NCBI GenBank assembly: GCA_964462525.1
Contig: CAYWWY010000001.1
Coordinates: 124,001 to 188,000, forward strand
From: CAYWWY01 sp964462525
GTDB taxonomy: Bacteria > Thermotogota > Thermotogae > MWEM01
Direction of reading: 5' to 3'
DNA: 64,000 bases
The notes beneath the pieces are model-generated. The model searched no databases and was not told the DNA's origin. It worked only from the letters and a program-made list of their open reading frames with translations. A program made the translations under genes and the position numbers. Shown here piece after piece: positions 34,238-42,576 of the stretch (its first letter is position 1; every line of letters begins with the position of its first letter).

Positions 34238-34693
34238 ATGGATGTTAAGATCATTAATGCAGTTCTTAAAAATATGACAAAGGTTTTTGCCGATGCAGCC
34301 AATGTGGAGGTTCAACTTCAAAAGCCATCCATTACCCGACAATTGGCCCAAGGATACGACATTCTCACAATAATTGGTTTTAATGGAAGTTTTGAAGGAA
34401 ACTTAATTTATGCTTTGCATCGACCGTTAACCTTGTTGATTGTAAGTCAAATGACAAACATGGACTACGATCAAGTAGACGATCTTGCTCTTAGCGCAAT
34501 TGGGGAATTGGCCAATATGGTTTCGGGTCATATCGCTGTCAACTTAGAAACAATTGGTAAACCGATCAGTATTACCCCTCCATCTGTAGTAGTTGGAAAG
34601 GAAATCAAAGTAAATGTGGATGGGTTAATCCTCAAAGTGCCTGCAACCATTCATGATCTTGCCTTTGAAGTTAATATGGTCATTCGAGAATGA
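34238..34693 (+). CDS. CheX-like chemotaxis phosphatase
   Basis: 151 residues. CheC/CheX/FliY-family proteins dephosphorylate the response regulator CheY. The active-site pattern of CheX, a Glu followed three residues later by Asn, is seen in LSAIGELANMVSGHIAVNLE. The rest follows the CheX chain (IIGFNGSFEGNLIYAL, SITPPSVVVG). There are no other chemotaxis or flagellar genes in the window. It sits directly after yifB with no gap and overlaps atpZ by 4 bases (ATGA), which ties its translation to the ATP synthase genes. Confidence 0.8.
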   Translation: MDVKIINAVLKNMTKVFADAANVEVQLQKPSITRQLAQGYDILTIIGFNGSFEGNLIYALHRPLTLLIVSQMTNMDYDQVDDLALSAIGELANMVSGHIAVNLETIGKPISITPPSVVVGKEIKVNVDGLILKVPATIHDLAFEVNMVIRE

Positions 34694-34974
34694 AAAAAAA
34701 ACCAGATCCGAATTCTGGTTCTTGGACAGAGGATCTCAAGAAGCTCAATATTGTCTCCTATTTTGGGTTTACGGTAATCGGTAATGTTCTTGTTGCTGGA
34801 GTGATTGGTTATTTTCTGGACCAATGGACATTTCAGAACCGAGTGATTTGGATCATTTTTCTTTTTTTTGGCGTTCTATCCGGGTTGGTTCACGGAATCA
34901 AAGGCCTTCTTTTGGAAGAAAAGCGGATAAGAAGCAAAGAGGAATCCGGAACGCAGAATAAGGGGCAATCTTGA
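34690..34974 (+). CDS. atpZ: AtpZ-like ATP synthase-associated membrane protein
   Basis: 94 residues with two membrane helices: about 24-45 (YFGFTVIGNVLVAGVIGYFL) and about 51-72 (IIFLFFGVLSGLVHGIKGLL). The length and hairpin layout match the small AtpZ/ATPase_gene1 proteins encoded at the head of many Na+- or H+-ATP synthase operons, which help c-ring assembly or cation transport. It starts inside the cheX stop and its stop overlaps the next TTG start. Confidence 0.85.
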   Translation: MKKKPDPNSGSWTEDLKKLNIVSYFGFTVIGNVLVAGVIGYFLDQWTFQNRVIWIIFLFFGVLSGLVHGIKGLLLEEKRIRSKEESGTQNKGQS

Positions 34975-35315
34975 ACTACGGTTCTTTTATTAAACCTGCA
35001 GTTTGTGGTATGATATGCATAGTTATTGCCTTAGGCCTAATTGGGGTATTGATGGAAAGATGGTTTTGGGTTTGGGGTTCGTGTTTGGGTGGTTTAGCGG
35101 GTTTTTTTTCAATCTGGAGTTATTATGAGCAAGGAAAAGCAGTGTTTGAGCATCCTGAAATAAATAAGACCAGAAGCGCCTTTGGCTTCCGTTATCTGAT
35201 TAATGGTAGTTTCATGGCTTTAGCGGCTTTTTTATCGCTTGAAACTCTTCTTATTGCGTTTCTGTGTATCTATTCTGTACGCTGGATCCTCTTTTTTTCA
35301 ATTCGTAAATTGTGA
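34971..35315 (+). CDS. atpI: AtpI-like ATP synthase accessory membrane protein
   Basis: 114 residues with four predicted helices (VCGMICIVIALGLIGVLMER, FWVWGSCLGGLAGFFSIW, LINGSFMALAAFLSLETLLI, and the C-terminal LCIYSVRWILFFSI). That topology is the one expected of AtpI (ATP synthase I family), which assists assembly of the c ring. The sequence signature is weak, so position does much of the work in this call. TTG start overlaps the atpZ stop (TTGA). Confidence 0.75.
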   Translation: MNYGSFIKPAVCGMICIVIALGLIGVLMERWFWVWGSCLGGLAGFFSIWSYYEQGKAVFEHPEINKTRSAFGFRYLINGSFMALAAFLSLETLLIAFLCIYSVRWILFFSIRKL

Positions 35316-35333
35316 TCGGCAAGGAGGAAAGAG

Positions 35334-36182
35334 ATGACCCTAAGCAAGAAAGAAAAGGGCTTCGTAGGGACGATCCTGGTTCTGATTCTGATTTTCTGGC
35401 TTCTATCTCTTCCCAGATCCCCTGGAATGGATCAACTGGGACAGATCGGGATCGGTACCAAATGGATTTATACCATACCTGTTATGGAAGATTTCGGCTT
35501 CTGGAGTCGGATTAACTTATTAACTGTCGGTGTAGGCGCCGTTATTGTTTTGGGTTTGATTCTCTTCGCCCGAAGTGTAGGAAAAAAGTTTTCTCTTATC
35601 CCAGATCGGAGACAATCGTTTGTAGAACTTCTTTTGGAATACCTCTACAATACGGTGGACGATACTGTTTCTCGCAAAGAGTTTGTCAAACCGATCTTTG
35701 TCATCTCAACGACCCTCTTTTTGTTTATCGCCGTAGCCAATATCATCAGCGGTATTCCTGGGATTTCCGTATCGGTAATTGACGGACGACCAGTATTTAG
35801 CTTTTTTACAGATACCTGGGCTACTCCAACGGCTGACCTCAACACGAACGCCACGTACGCGGTCATGGTGTTACTGATTAGCTACGTATTTGGGATTAAA
35901 GCAAAAGGGTTCAAGAAATGGGCAAAATCTTTCTTTGAACCGATACCCCTCATGTTTCCCATGAATCTGGTGGGCGAAATTTCGAAGCCCATTTCTCACT
36001 CTCTGCGTCTATTCGGAAACATATATGGAGGAGGCATTCTTGTTTTTATTCTGAGTTATATGGTAAAGTATATGCTTCTGCCGATCGGTCTTTGGGGGTT
36101 TTTTGGGATGTTCATTGGTCTCATACAAGCCTTAGTGTTTTCCATGTTGGCCATTGCTTATATCAGTTCTCAGATTGAATAA
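35334..36182 (+). CDS. atpB: ATP synthase F0 subunit a
   Basis: 282 residues, about six helices. It forms the ion half-channels beside the c ring. The essential Arg of helix 4/5 is in ISKPISHSLRLFGNIYGGGI, matching the family's SLRLFGN motif. The upstream region includes VEISKP-like LVGEISKPIS. CAAGGAGGAAAGAG precedes the ATG at a good distance. It is followed by atpE after 47 bases. Confidence 0.96.
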   Translation: MTLSKKEKGFVGTILVLILIFWLLSLPRSPGMDQLGQIGIGTKWIYTIPVMEDFGFWSRINLLTVGVGAVIVLGLILFARSVGKKFSLIPDRRQSFVELLLEYLYNTVDDTVSRKEFVKPIFVISTTLFLFIAVANIISGIPGISVSVIDGRPVFSFFTDTWATPTADLNTNATYAVMVLLISYVFGIKAKGFKKWAKSFFEPIPLMFPMNLVGEISKPISHSLRLFGNIYGGGILVFILSYMVKYMLLPIGLWGFFGMFIGLIQALVFSMLAIAYISSQIE

Positions 36183-36229
36183 GATTTTTACTATATCATT
36201 TTTTTATGAAAGAGGAGGCGGATCTTGTT

Positions 36230-36472
36230 ATGGAAATAACAGATGCCATTGTACAGGCAGCAAAGTTTATTGGCGCGGGTTTATGTATGGGAATTGGAGC
36301 CATTGGCCCCGCGATCGGGCAAGGGAATGTTGGTGGACATGCAATGGATGCTATGGCTCGTCAACCAGAAATGGCTGGTACTCTTGTCACAAGGATGCTT
36401 TTATCCATGGCCGTTGCTGAGTCAACCGGATTGTATTCTCTTCTGATTGCCTTTATCATCTTGTTTGTATAG
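36230..36472 (+). CDS. atpE: ATP synthase F0 subunit c, sodium-binding type
   Basis: 80 residues in two helices joined by the polar loop ARQPEM. The ion-carrying Glu is Glu64 in VAESTGLYS. All positions that bind Na+ in the Ilyobacter tartaricus c ring have a match: Gln31 (in GPAIGQG), Val62, Glu64, Ser65, Thr66 and Tyr69. A Na+-coupled enzyme is therefore predicted. I use ATG 36230 because GAGGAGG lies 11 bases ahead; an ATG at 36206 would add eight residues and place this GAGGAGG inside the reading frame. Confidence 0.96.
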   Translation: MEITDAIVQAAKFIGAGLCMGIGAIGPAIGQGNVGGHAMDAMARQPEMAGTLVTRMLLSMAVAESTGLYSLLIAFIILFV

Positions 36473-36505
36473 TGTATCTTATACCCTGAAAAGGGGGGAC
36501 CCAAT

Positions 36506-37003
36506 ATGGAAATCCTTGAGTTTAATTTCACAGCGGTTGTCATGCTGCTTCAATTTATTCTTCTTGCTTTTTTCCTTTATAAATTCCTATATGCGCCATT
36601 TTTGCGTATGACTGCTCAACGTCGGAAAAAGGTAACGGAAGAGCTGGAGAATGCCGAACGCATTCGCCAACAAGCGCATGAAACTGAGATTCAAATCCAA
36701 CAGAAGTTGAAAGAAATCTCCGAACACGCAGACCAGATGATGGAAACCGCCCGTAAACGCGCGCGGGAATTTGAGCAGGAAGAGAAAGAAAAGGTTCGAT
36801 TGCAAGTTCAAAGATCTCTAGAATCAGCGCAAAAAGAGATAGAATATATGGCAAAAGAAGCAAGAGAAGAACTGACCAGAGAAGTCGCAGGCCTCTCTAT
36901 TCTGATTGCTTCAAAGGTCCTGGAACGGAATTTGGACGAAAAAGCTCAGATGGAATATATTTCAAAAATGCTTGCTCGACAGAAAGAACGTGAGGAAAAT
37001 TGA
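36506..37003 (+). CDS. atpF: ATP synthase F0 subunit b
   Basis: 165 residues: one N-terminal membrane helix (about 9-27, AVVMLLQFILLAFFLYKFLY) then a long, charged, uninterrupted helix that dimerises as the peripheral stalk (many K/E/Q/R, with heptad-like spacing). FLYAPFL at the helix end is the family's usual motif. AAAGGGGGG precedes the ATG. The stop overlaps the atpH TTG start (TTGA). Confidence 0.95.
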   Translation: MEILEFNFTAVVMLLQFILLAFFLYKFLYAPFLRMTAQRRKKVTEELENAERIRQQAHETEIQIQQKLKEISEHADQMMETARKRAREFEQEEKEKVRLQVQRSLESAQKEIEYMAKEAREELTREVAGLSILIASKVLERNLDEKAQMEYISKMLARQKEREEN

Positions 37004-37554
37004 AATCCCCATCGCCCATGGTTGGGAGGACATACGCTAAGGTATTGTTGGATGAAACTCCTTCGGATTCCTATTCCACTTATCTTGAAATGCTCAAAGG
37101 AATATCCGAAGCCTTTCATAACCCTGACTTCTCTGAAGCCATGGGGAATCCTGTTATACCAACGCAAGCAAAAGAAGAAGTTTTGTGCGCAATGATCGAT
37201 ACATTCAAGATCTCTGCTGATAAGCCTTTTCGAAATTGGATTCATTCTGTCACACAAAAAAAGAGAATTGCAATCTTACCAAGGATATGGATCGTATACG
37301 AGAACCTTTTATACGATCGAAAGATGAAGATCAAAGCGCTAATGGTCACTGCTTTTCCTTTTCCTGAAGACGGTAAGCGATTTTTGCACAAAGAAATGGA
37401 ACGAATCTGGAAAAAACCGGTAGATATCGAGTATCGTTTGGATCCTTCAATTATTGGAGGGCTCAAAATGTTTACCGAAGATCAGGTGCTCGATATTTCC
37501 ATGATTGGACAGTTGAACGAAATTCAAGATCTACTGATTTCTGAAAAGAGGTGA
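37000..37554 (+). CDS. atpH: ATP synthase F1 subunit delta
   Basis: 184 residues. Connects the peripheral stalk to the top of the alpha/beta ring. It begins near MVGRTYAKVLLDE, with an N-terminal helical bundle, and ends with the conserved region YRLDPSIIGGLKMFTEDQVL, matching the family's D-x-x-(I/L)-(I/L)-G-G motif. TTG start, coupled to atpF. Delta is poorly conserved, but the motif and gene order make it secure. Confidence 0.93.
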   Translation: MKSPSPMVGRTYAKVLLDETPSDSYSTYLEMLKGISEAFHNPDFSEAMGNPVIPTQAKEEVLCAMIDTFKISADKPFRNWIHSVTQKKRIAILPRIWIVYENLLYDRKMKIKALMVTAFPFPEDGKRFLHKEMERIWKKPVDIEYRLDPSIIGGLKMFTEDQVLDISMIGQLNEIQDLLISEKR

Positions 37555-37557
37555 AGG

Positions 37558-39066
37558 ATGAAAATCGCACCCGATGAAATTTCAAGAATCCTGAAAGAGA
37601 AAATCCAGGGTTATGAATCCACCGTCAATCTGGAAGATACGGGAAGAGTGATTCAAGTTGGGGATGCAATTGCTTCGGTATATGGGCTTCGGAATGTAAT
37701 GGCCAATGAGTTGGTTGTGTTTCCCAATGGAGTTCAAGGAATTGCCCTGAATCTGGAAGAAGACAGCATAGGCGTAGTGGTTCTTGGTGAATACCGCACC
37801 ATCAAAGAAGGCGATGTTGTCAAGCGTACAGGAAAGATCATTTCAGTTCCTGTAGGAGAAGCCCTCATTGGAAGAGTTGTCGATCCCCTTGGAAACCCAT
37901 TGGACGGTAAAGGACCTGTCCGTTCCGACCAAAAGAGAGAAATTGAACACAAAGCACCCGGCGTCATTTTCCGAAAATCCGTCGATACACCCCTACAAAC
38001 CGGGATCAAATCGATTGATTCAATGATTCCGATTGGACGGGGTCAAAGAGAACTCATTATCGGGGATCGGCAGACCGGTAAGACCGCTATTGTTTTGGAT
38101 ACCATCATCAACCAAAAAGGCAAAGGGGTTTACTGCATCTACGTTGCTATTGGACAGAAAGCTGCTGCAGTTGCGAGGATAGTCGACCAGTTGGAAGCTT
38201 TTGACGCCATGGATTACACAACAGTTGTCTTTGCAAGTGCAAGCGATCCTGCATCATTGTCATATATCGCTCCATATGCGGGTTGCGCTATGGGAGAATT
38301 TTTTCTTTTTTCTGGAAAAGATGCTTTGGTCGTATATGATGACCTAACCAAACATGCTACCGCATATCGTGAATTGTCTCTATTGCTTCGAAGGCCCCCT
38401 GGTAGAGAAGCATATCCTGGAGATGTCTTTTACCTTCATTCCCGTCTTCTAGAAAGGGCTGCGCGGTTGAGCGAAGAGGAAGGCGGCGGCTCACTTACCG
38501 CCTTGCCCATCATTGAAACACAAGCCAATGATCTTTCCTCATACATTCCAACCAACGTTATTTCCATCACAGATGGGCAAATCTACTTAAGTAGTTCTCT
38601 TTTTTATTCCGGATTCCGTCCTGCCATTAATATTGGACTCTCTGTTTCTCGAGTTGGAGGGGCCGCACAGGTAAAAGCCATGAAAAGAATTGCGGGAAAC
38701 CTTCGGCTTGAATTGGCTCAATATAGAGAGCTAGAAGCTTTTTCTCAGTTTGCCAGCGAACTTGATGAATCAACAAGAGCCCAGCTGATCCGGGGAGAAA
38801 AACTTTTGGAACTACTAAAGCAACCACAGTTTCAACCCATTCCTGTAGAAGAACAGATCATAGCGATATTTTCCGGTGTACGAGGGTACCTAGACGATAT
38901 CCCTACAGCTTCTATACCCAAATTTGAAGATCAGTTAGTGAAAAGCATCAAAGAAAAACATCCGACAATTCTGCGTACACTTTCTGAAAAAAAAGACCTA
39001 ACCACAGAATTGGAACAAGGTTTAAAACAAGCAATCGAAGAATGCAAAAAGACATTCTTACCCTAA
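37558..39066 (+). CDS. atpA: ATP synthase F1 subunit alpha
   Basis: 502 residues, the usual length. The non-catalytic nucleotide site has Walker A GDRQTGKTAIVLDTI and the expected Gln; YDDLTKHATAYRELSLLLRR carries the conserved region, and the alpha signature PAINIGLSVSRVGG is present. The Arg finger that completes the beta-subunit catalytic site is in SVSRVGGAAQ. The RBS AAAGAGGTGA comes just before the ATG. No beta subunit follows, which is unusual (see findings). Confidence 0.98.
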   Translation: MKIAPDEISRILKEKIQGYESTVNLEDTGRVIQVGDAIASVYGLRNVMANELVVFPNGVQGIALNLEEDSIGVVVLGEYRTIKEGDVVKRTGKIISVPVGEALIGRVVDPLGNPLDGKGPVRSDQKREIEHKAPGVIFRKSVDTPLQTGIKSIDSMIPIGRGQRELIIGDRQTGKTAIVLDTIINQKGKGVYCIYVAIGQKAAAVARIVDQLEAFDAMDYTTVVFASASDPASLSYIAPYAGCAMGEFFLFSGKDALVVYDDLTKHATAYRELSLLLRRPPGREAYPGDVFYLHSRLLERAARLSEEEGGGSLTALPIIETQANDLSSYIPTNVISITDGQIYLSSSLFYSGFRPAINIGLSVSRVGGAAQVKAMKRIAGNLRLELAQYRELEAFSQFASELDESTRAQLIRGEKLLELLKQPQFQPIPVEEQIIAIFSGVRGYLDDIPTASIPKFEDQLVKSIKEKHPTILRTLSEKKDLTTELEQGLKQAIEECKKTFLP

Positions 39067-39080
39067 AGGAGTGAACCGCA

Positions 39081-39959
39081 TTGGGTAGAGGAAAGCTCCA
39101 TTCCATCAAGCAACGAATCGAGTCGACAAAATCGACACAGCACATAACGCACGCCATGGAGATGGTAGCTACCGCTAAGACCGGTAAAATGGTTAAACTA
39201 TGGAAGGAATTTGACCATTTTTGGAAATCTTTGGACCAACTTATGGAATTGGTGTATGAGCAGGGGTTAGAAGAACCTCACCCGTTTTTCTCCAACGATC
39301 ACACTTCTTCGGAGAAAACAGCAGTTGTACTGATTACTTCAGATATGGGTTTATGTGGATCATACAACCTTGATCTTTTACGGGCAGCAGAAGAACAAGC
39401 CGATCTGCTGGACAATCATTTTGCCGGATATCTGGTAATTGGATCCAAAGGGTTGTCCTATGCTCGCTATCATCAGTTGCCTCGGCTGTTTTCTGAAGAA
39501 AAGCTATATGATACCCCGCGGTTTGCTGTTTCTGAACTAGTCAGCAATCAGATTCTGAATGTTTATGAACGAGAGAAAGCCGACTCGTTTATCGCTTTGT
39601 ATAGCCAATTTGCTTCTTCGCTGATCCAAAGGCCTGCTAGTGTTCAATTGCTGCCATGGATGAAAAAACAAAATACTCCGTCTACCGACCGGAAAACGGA
39701 GTATGAGTTTGAACCACAACCCATGACACTAATACAGACTCTAGTACCACTCTATCTTTCAGCAAGAGTGCATTCCCTCCTATTGGAAAGCAAGGTAAGC
39801 GAGCTCTTTTCTCGTCAGAACGCAATGAGGAATGCTACCGAAAATGCACGGACACTCATCGACCGATTCACACTGGAATTTAACAAAGCGCGTCAAGCAT
39901 CGATTACTCAAGAAATTATAGAAATTGTCAATGGCGCCGAGGCGCTTAAAGAGGGGTAA
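39081..39959 (+). CDS. atpG: ATP synthase F1 subunit gamma
   Basis: 292 residues. The rotor shaft; its two termini form the coiled coil inside the alpha/beta ring. N-terminal RIESTKSTQHITHAMEMVAT and C-terminal AMRNATENARTLIDRFTLEF are the family's conserved ends, and VLITSDMGLCGSYN is the central signature. TTG start with AAAGGAGTG upstream. The stop shares bases with the nth start (TAATG). Confidence 0.96.
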   Translation: MGRGKLHSIKQRIESTKSTQHITHAMEMVATAKTGKMVKLWKEFDHFWKSLDQLMELVYEQGLEEPHPFFSNDHTSSEKTAVVLITSDMGLCGSYNLDLLRAAEEQADLLDNHFAGYLVIGSKGLSYARYHQLPRLFSEEKLYDTPRFAVSELVSNQILNVYEREKADSFIALYSQFASSLIQRPASVQLLPWMKKQNTPSTDRKTEYEFEPQPMTLIQTLVPLYLSARVHSLLLESKVSELFSRQNAMRNATENARTLIDRFTLEFNKARQASITQEIIEIVNGAEALKEG

Positions 39960-40591
39960 TGGAATTCCAAACCCGGATCGCTGTCGCCCGGAAAATTATC
40001 GAGGACTTTCCTCGAGAAATTTGTTGCAAGGATCCGTTCCGGGTTTTAATCGGTACCGTACTGAGCCAAAGAGCCAAAGACGAACAAACAGAATTGGCCG
40101 AAAAGCTTCTATTTGAGCGATACTCTACTCCGCAAGCGCTGGCTCAAGCCCGAGAATCTCAAATATATCCTCTCATTAAAAATTCAGGGATGTACCGTCA
40201 AAAAGCGAAACGAATCATCGAGATCGCGCAGATCCTGATGAATGATTATCAAGGAATCGTTCCCAGCCATCTTGATCGGTTGCTTTGCCTACCCGGCGTC
40301 GGTCGGAAAACTGCAAACATCGTTCTTTATGTTTGTTTTGGGATACCCGCGTTGGCTGTGGATACCCATGTCCACCGAATTGCCAATCGGCTTGGATGGC
40401 TTCAAACGAAGACACCCGAGCAAACTGAAATGCGATTGAAGCCTTTAGTTCCTGAAACTCTTTGGGGACCGTTGAATGGATCAATGGTCAATTTTGGTAA
40501 GGCAGTATGCAAACCGATTAAGCCCCTGTGCCAGATTTGCGCTTTTTCCGATCCGTGTCCTTCTTCAATCCTCCAAAAAAAGCGGCCATGA
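39959..40591 (+). CDS. nth: Endonuclease III
   Basis: 210 residues. A bifunctional glycosylase/AP lyase for oxidised pyrimidines. The helix-hairpin-helix and catalytic Lys are in LPGVGRKTANIVL; the catalytic Asp is in ALAVDTHVHRIA; the C-terminal 4Fe-4S motif Cys-X6-Cys-X2-Cys-X5-Cys is intact (ending QICAFSDPC). It sits where atpD would be expected, translationally linked to atpG, and its stop overlaps the acpS start (ATGA). Confidence 0.95.
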   Translation: MEFQTRIAVARKIIEDFPREICCKDPFRVLIGTVLSQRAKDEQTELAEKLLFERYSTPQALAQARESQIYPLIKNSGMYRQKAKRIIEIAQILMNDYQGIVPSHLDRLLCLPGVGRKTANIVLYVCFGIPALAVDTHVHRIANRLGWLQTKTPEQTEMRLKPLVPETLWGPLNGSMVNFGKAVCKPIKPLCQICAFSDPCPSSILQKKRP

Positions 40592-40971
40592 TCAAAGGAA
40601 TTGGAGTTGATATCGTGAGTCTTGACCGCTTGGACAATGATACAATCAATCGATTGTCGAAAAAAATATTATCAAACTCTGAAACAGAAGAAATGATGAA
40701 TATTGTACACCCAAGGAGAAAGAAAGAGTTTTTTGGAGGTCGGTTTTCCGCAAAAGAAGCCTTTTTTAAGGCATTGGGGACAGGCGTGCGAATCGATTTT
40801 TTGCCCCAGATCACTATTTCCAAAGATCAGTATGGAAAACCATCGATTCAGCTTGACAGAGACGCAGCAGAAAAATTAAACCTGTATGATCAAATTGTTC
40901 ATCTATCCATATCTCATGATGGCATTTTCGTAGTTAGTATGGTTGTAATTGAGGAGAAACAAAAACCATGA
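40588..40971 (+). CDS. acpS: Holo-[acyl-carrier-protein] synthase
   Basis: 127 residues. Transfers 4'-phosphopantetheine from CoA to acyl carrier protein. The AcpS signature GIGVDIVSLDRL (Mg-binding Asp) and FFGGRFSAKEAFFKALGTG (the WAAKEA-type helix with Glu and Lys) are clear, with the C-terminal HLSISHDGIFVVSMVV. ATG 40588 overlaps the nth stop and starts at the family's N-terminus; the longer frame upstream is nth in another frame. It overlaps the next gene by 4 bases. Confidence 0.95.
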   Translation: MIKGIGVDIVSLDRLDNDTINRLSKKILSNSETEEMMNIVHPRRKKEFFGGRFSAKEAFFKALGTGVRIDFLPQITISKDQYGKPSIQLDRDAAEKLNLYDQIVHLSISHDGIFVVSMVVIEEKQKP

Positions 40972-42074
40972 ACCGATTTTCTGGATGGCTGGCCCAAGAA
41001 TTGGGACAAGATCCGAAAGCCTGCTCATTTATCGAGCAAATTGATAGCAACACGCACATTGTGATTATCGATTCACATTTCCGGCCTTCAGATTGCATCA
41101 TGTCCGGGGCTCCTTCTCTCCATTTTCTTATTGAAATGAAAGATGAGCATTGGGTTTTTCTAGTTTATCTAGATACAAAAAGCACAACGGTAACCGGGGG
41201 GTATTCAAGATCAAAAGAAAACCCGCTGTTTCACTGGGTGAAGGACAACGTTTGGGAGGATACTCAGATGTATCATTCCAGTGGAGCCTCCATCCAAGAT
41301 GTTTTGGAAGAAATCGAGTTTTACCAAGACTTTCAAATCCCCATCTTAGGTTTCGGGGTCAGTTCGGAGCAGCAGTTCGAAACGATTCAGCAAATGTGCG
41401 CGTCTTTACCCTCCGTTTTTACAGAAGAAGAAACCGAGCGATTGGGTATACAAACAATCCTATCCAATATTGTTGCTGTAGAAAATAAGAAATATTCTGA
41501 AGATGCCTCTCTGCTAGATCACTATATCATTCCGAACGTTGGTATGGGCGAATGGGAATTATGGTTGGGTACGAATCCGAGTTTTTTTGTTCAAACCATC
41601 GGAGATGAAGATACCCAATCATGCAAAGTAGCGAAGAATCATTTGTTTCATATGGTTTTTTTCCGGTTTTGTCATTACCTATCTCAAAAGTATGGTATGA
41701 TCGTTCAACCGATTTCCAAAATAGAAAAATCATTCGATATGTCGGGTATACCAATCGATAAGCTTCGATCATTTTTATCCGATTTATATCGATTCAACCA
41801 TAGCGCGATTGGTTTGTTCATATTGGATATGAAAGAGGTTTGCGAGACGTTAGGAGATCGTCTTTACCGTTGGGTGCAACGATTTGATCGTTTATCGGCT
41901 TTTTACAATGACACCAACCTGATCTCCTTACTGGTCTATTCTATTTCCGATGAGGATCCGAATTATTTCGGCATTTCCACCGAATGGATCGAGCACGAAA
42001 GCAAGGAGCTAAACGCAGAGATCGCAAAAACAGTCGGTTTCATCGACGAAAAAATTAAAACCATCATGATGTGA
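40968..42074 (+). CDS. Hypothetical cytosolic protein
   Basis: 368 residues, starting MNRFSGWLAQELGQDPKACS. No signal peptide or membrane helix. It is rich in aromatic and acidic residues, and no catalytic motif I know is apparent. Two regions look structured: an N-terminal alpha/beta part (HIVIIDSHFRPSDCI, LHFLIEMKDEHWVFLVYLD) and a C-terminal part with GLFILDMKEVCETLGDRLYR. The start overlaps acpS by 4 bases (ATGA), and the gene is followed by a MoaB-like gene after 11 bases. It could be lineage-specific. I do not assign a function. Confidence 0.8.
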   Translation: MNRFSGWLAQELGQDPKACSFIEQIDSNTHIVIIDSHFRPSDCIMSGAPSLHFLIEMKDEHWVFLVYLDTKSTTVTGGYSRSKENPLFHWVKDNVWEDTQMYHSSGASIQDVLEEIEFYQDFQIPILGFGVSSEQQFETIQQMCASLPSVFTEEETERLGIQTILSNIVAVENKKYSEDASLLDHYIIPNVGMGEWELWLGTNPSFFVQTIGDEDTQSCKVAKNHLFHMVFFRFCHYLSQKYGMIVQPISKIEKSFDMSGIPIDKLRSFLSDLYRFNHSAIGLFILDMKEVCETLGDRLYRWVQRFDRLSAFYNDTNLISLLVYSISDEDPNYFGISTEWIEHESKELNAEIAKTVGFIDEKIKTIMM

Positions 42075-42085
42075 GGAGAGGAATT

Positions 42086-42550
42086 ATGGATAGCGGAACC
42101 GAACATCAAAGGTATAGTGTAGCAATAGTCAGCACAAAAAGCTTTGAGCCTGAGCAAACGGAACACTTAGTCAGTATACTGGAAGACAATGGATTAATCG
42201 TGGGAGCGGTTTACGAAGTGACTCGGGATCTAGAAAAACTAAAAGAAAAGCTTTTTGATTTGTTTATCGCCAAGCATGGTTTAGTGATTACATTAGGCGC
42301 TGTCGGTATGGAGGAAGATGATATCGTTCCGGAAGCCACTGCATGCGTAATTGATAAACGATTAGAAGGACTTGAAACAGCGATTCGATTCTCGTTGATC
42401 GAAAAGGGGGTATATTCGATCCTCAATCGGGGAATGGCTGGAATTTACCACAAAAGCATCGTAATCAACTTGCCGGGAAATCCTTCATTAATAAGCCATA
42501 TTCTCAACACCGTACTTCCTTGGGTACGTGAGGGATTGGCGAAGCTATAA
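42086..42550 (+). CDS. MoaB/MogA-like domain protein
   Basis: About 154 residues, read from ATG 42086 with GAGGAGAGG just upstream. The fold of molybdopterin adenylyltransferase (MogA/MoaB) is recognisable from VAIVSTKSFEPEQTEH at the N-terminus, the central GLVITLGAVGMEEDDIVPEA and the C-terminal VINLPGNPSLISHILNTVLP. However the usual TTGGTG loop is altered (TLGAVG), so catalytic activity as a pterin adenylyltransferase is doubtful. No other molybdenum cofactor genes are in the window. It is the last gene of the long operon, ahead of a strong terminator. Confidence 0.75.
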   Translation: MDSGTEHQRYSVAIVSTKSFEPEQTEHLVSILEDNGLIVGAVYEVTRDLEKLKEKLFDLFIAKHGLVITLGAVGMEEDDIVPEATACVIDKRLEGLETAIRFSLIEKGVYSILNRGMAGIYHKSIVINLPGNPSLISHILNTVLPWVREGLAKL

Positions 42551-42576
42551 AAAAAAGCCGCTTTGCGGCTTTTTTT
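42551..42576. terminator. Bidirectional intrinsic terminator after the long operon
   Basis: GCCGC-TTT-GCGGC stem (42557-42569), flanked by six A and seven T. It ends the plus-strand operon and, in the other direction, the tRNA-Cys transcript, whose CCA touches it. Confidence 0.88.
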
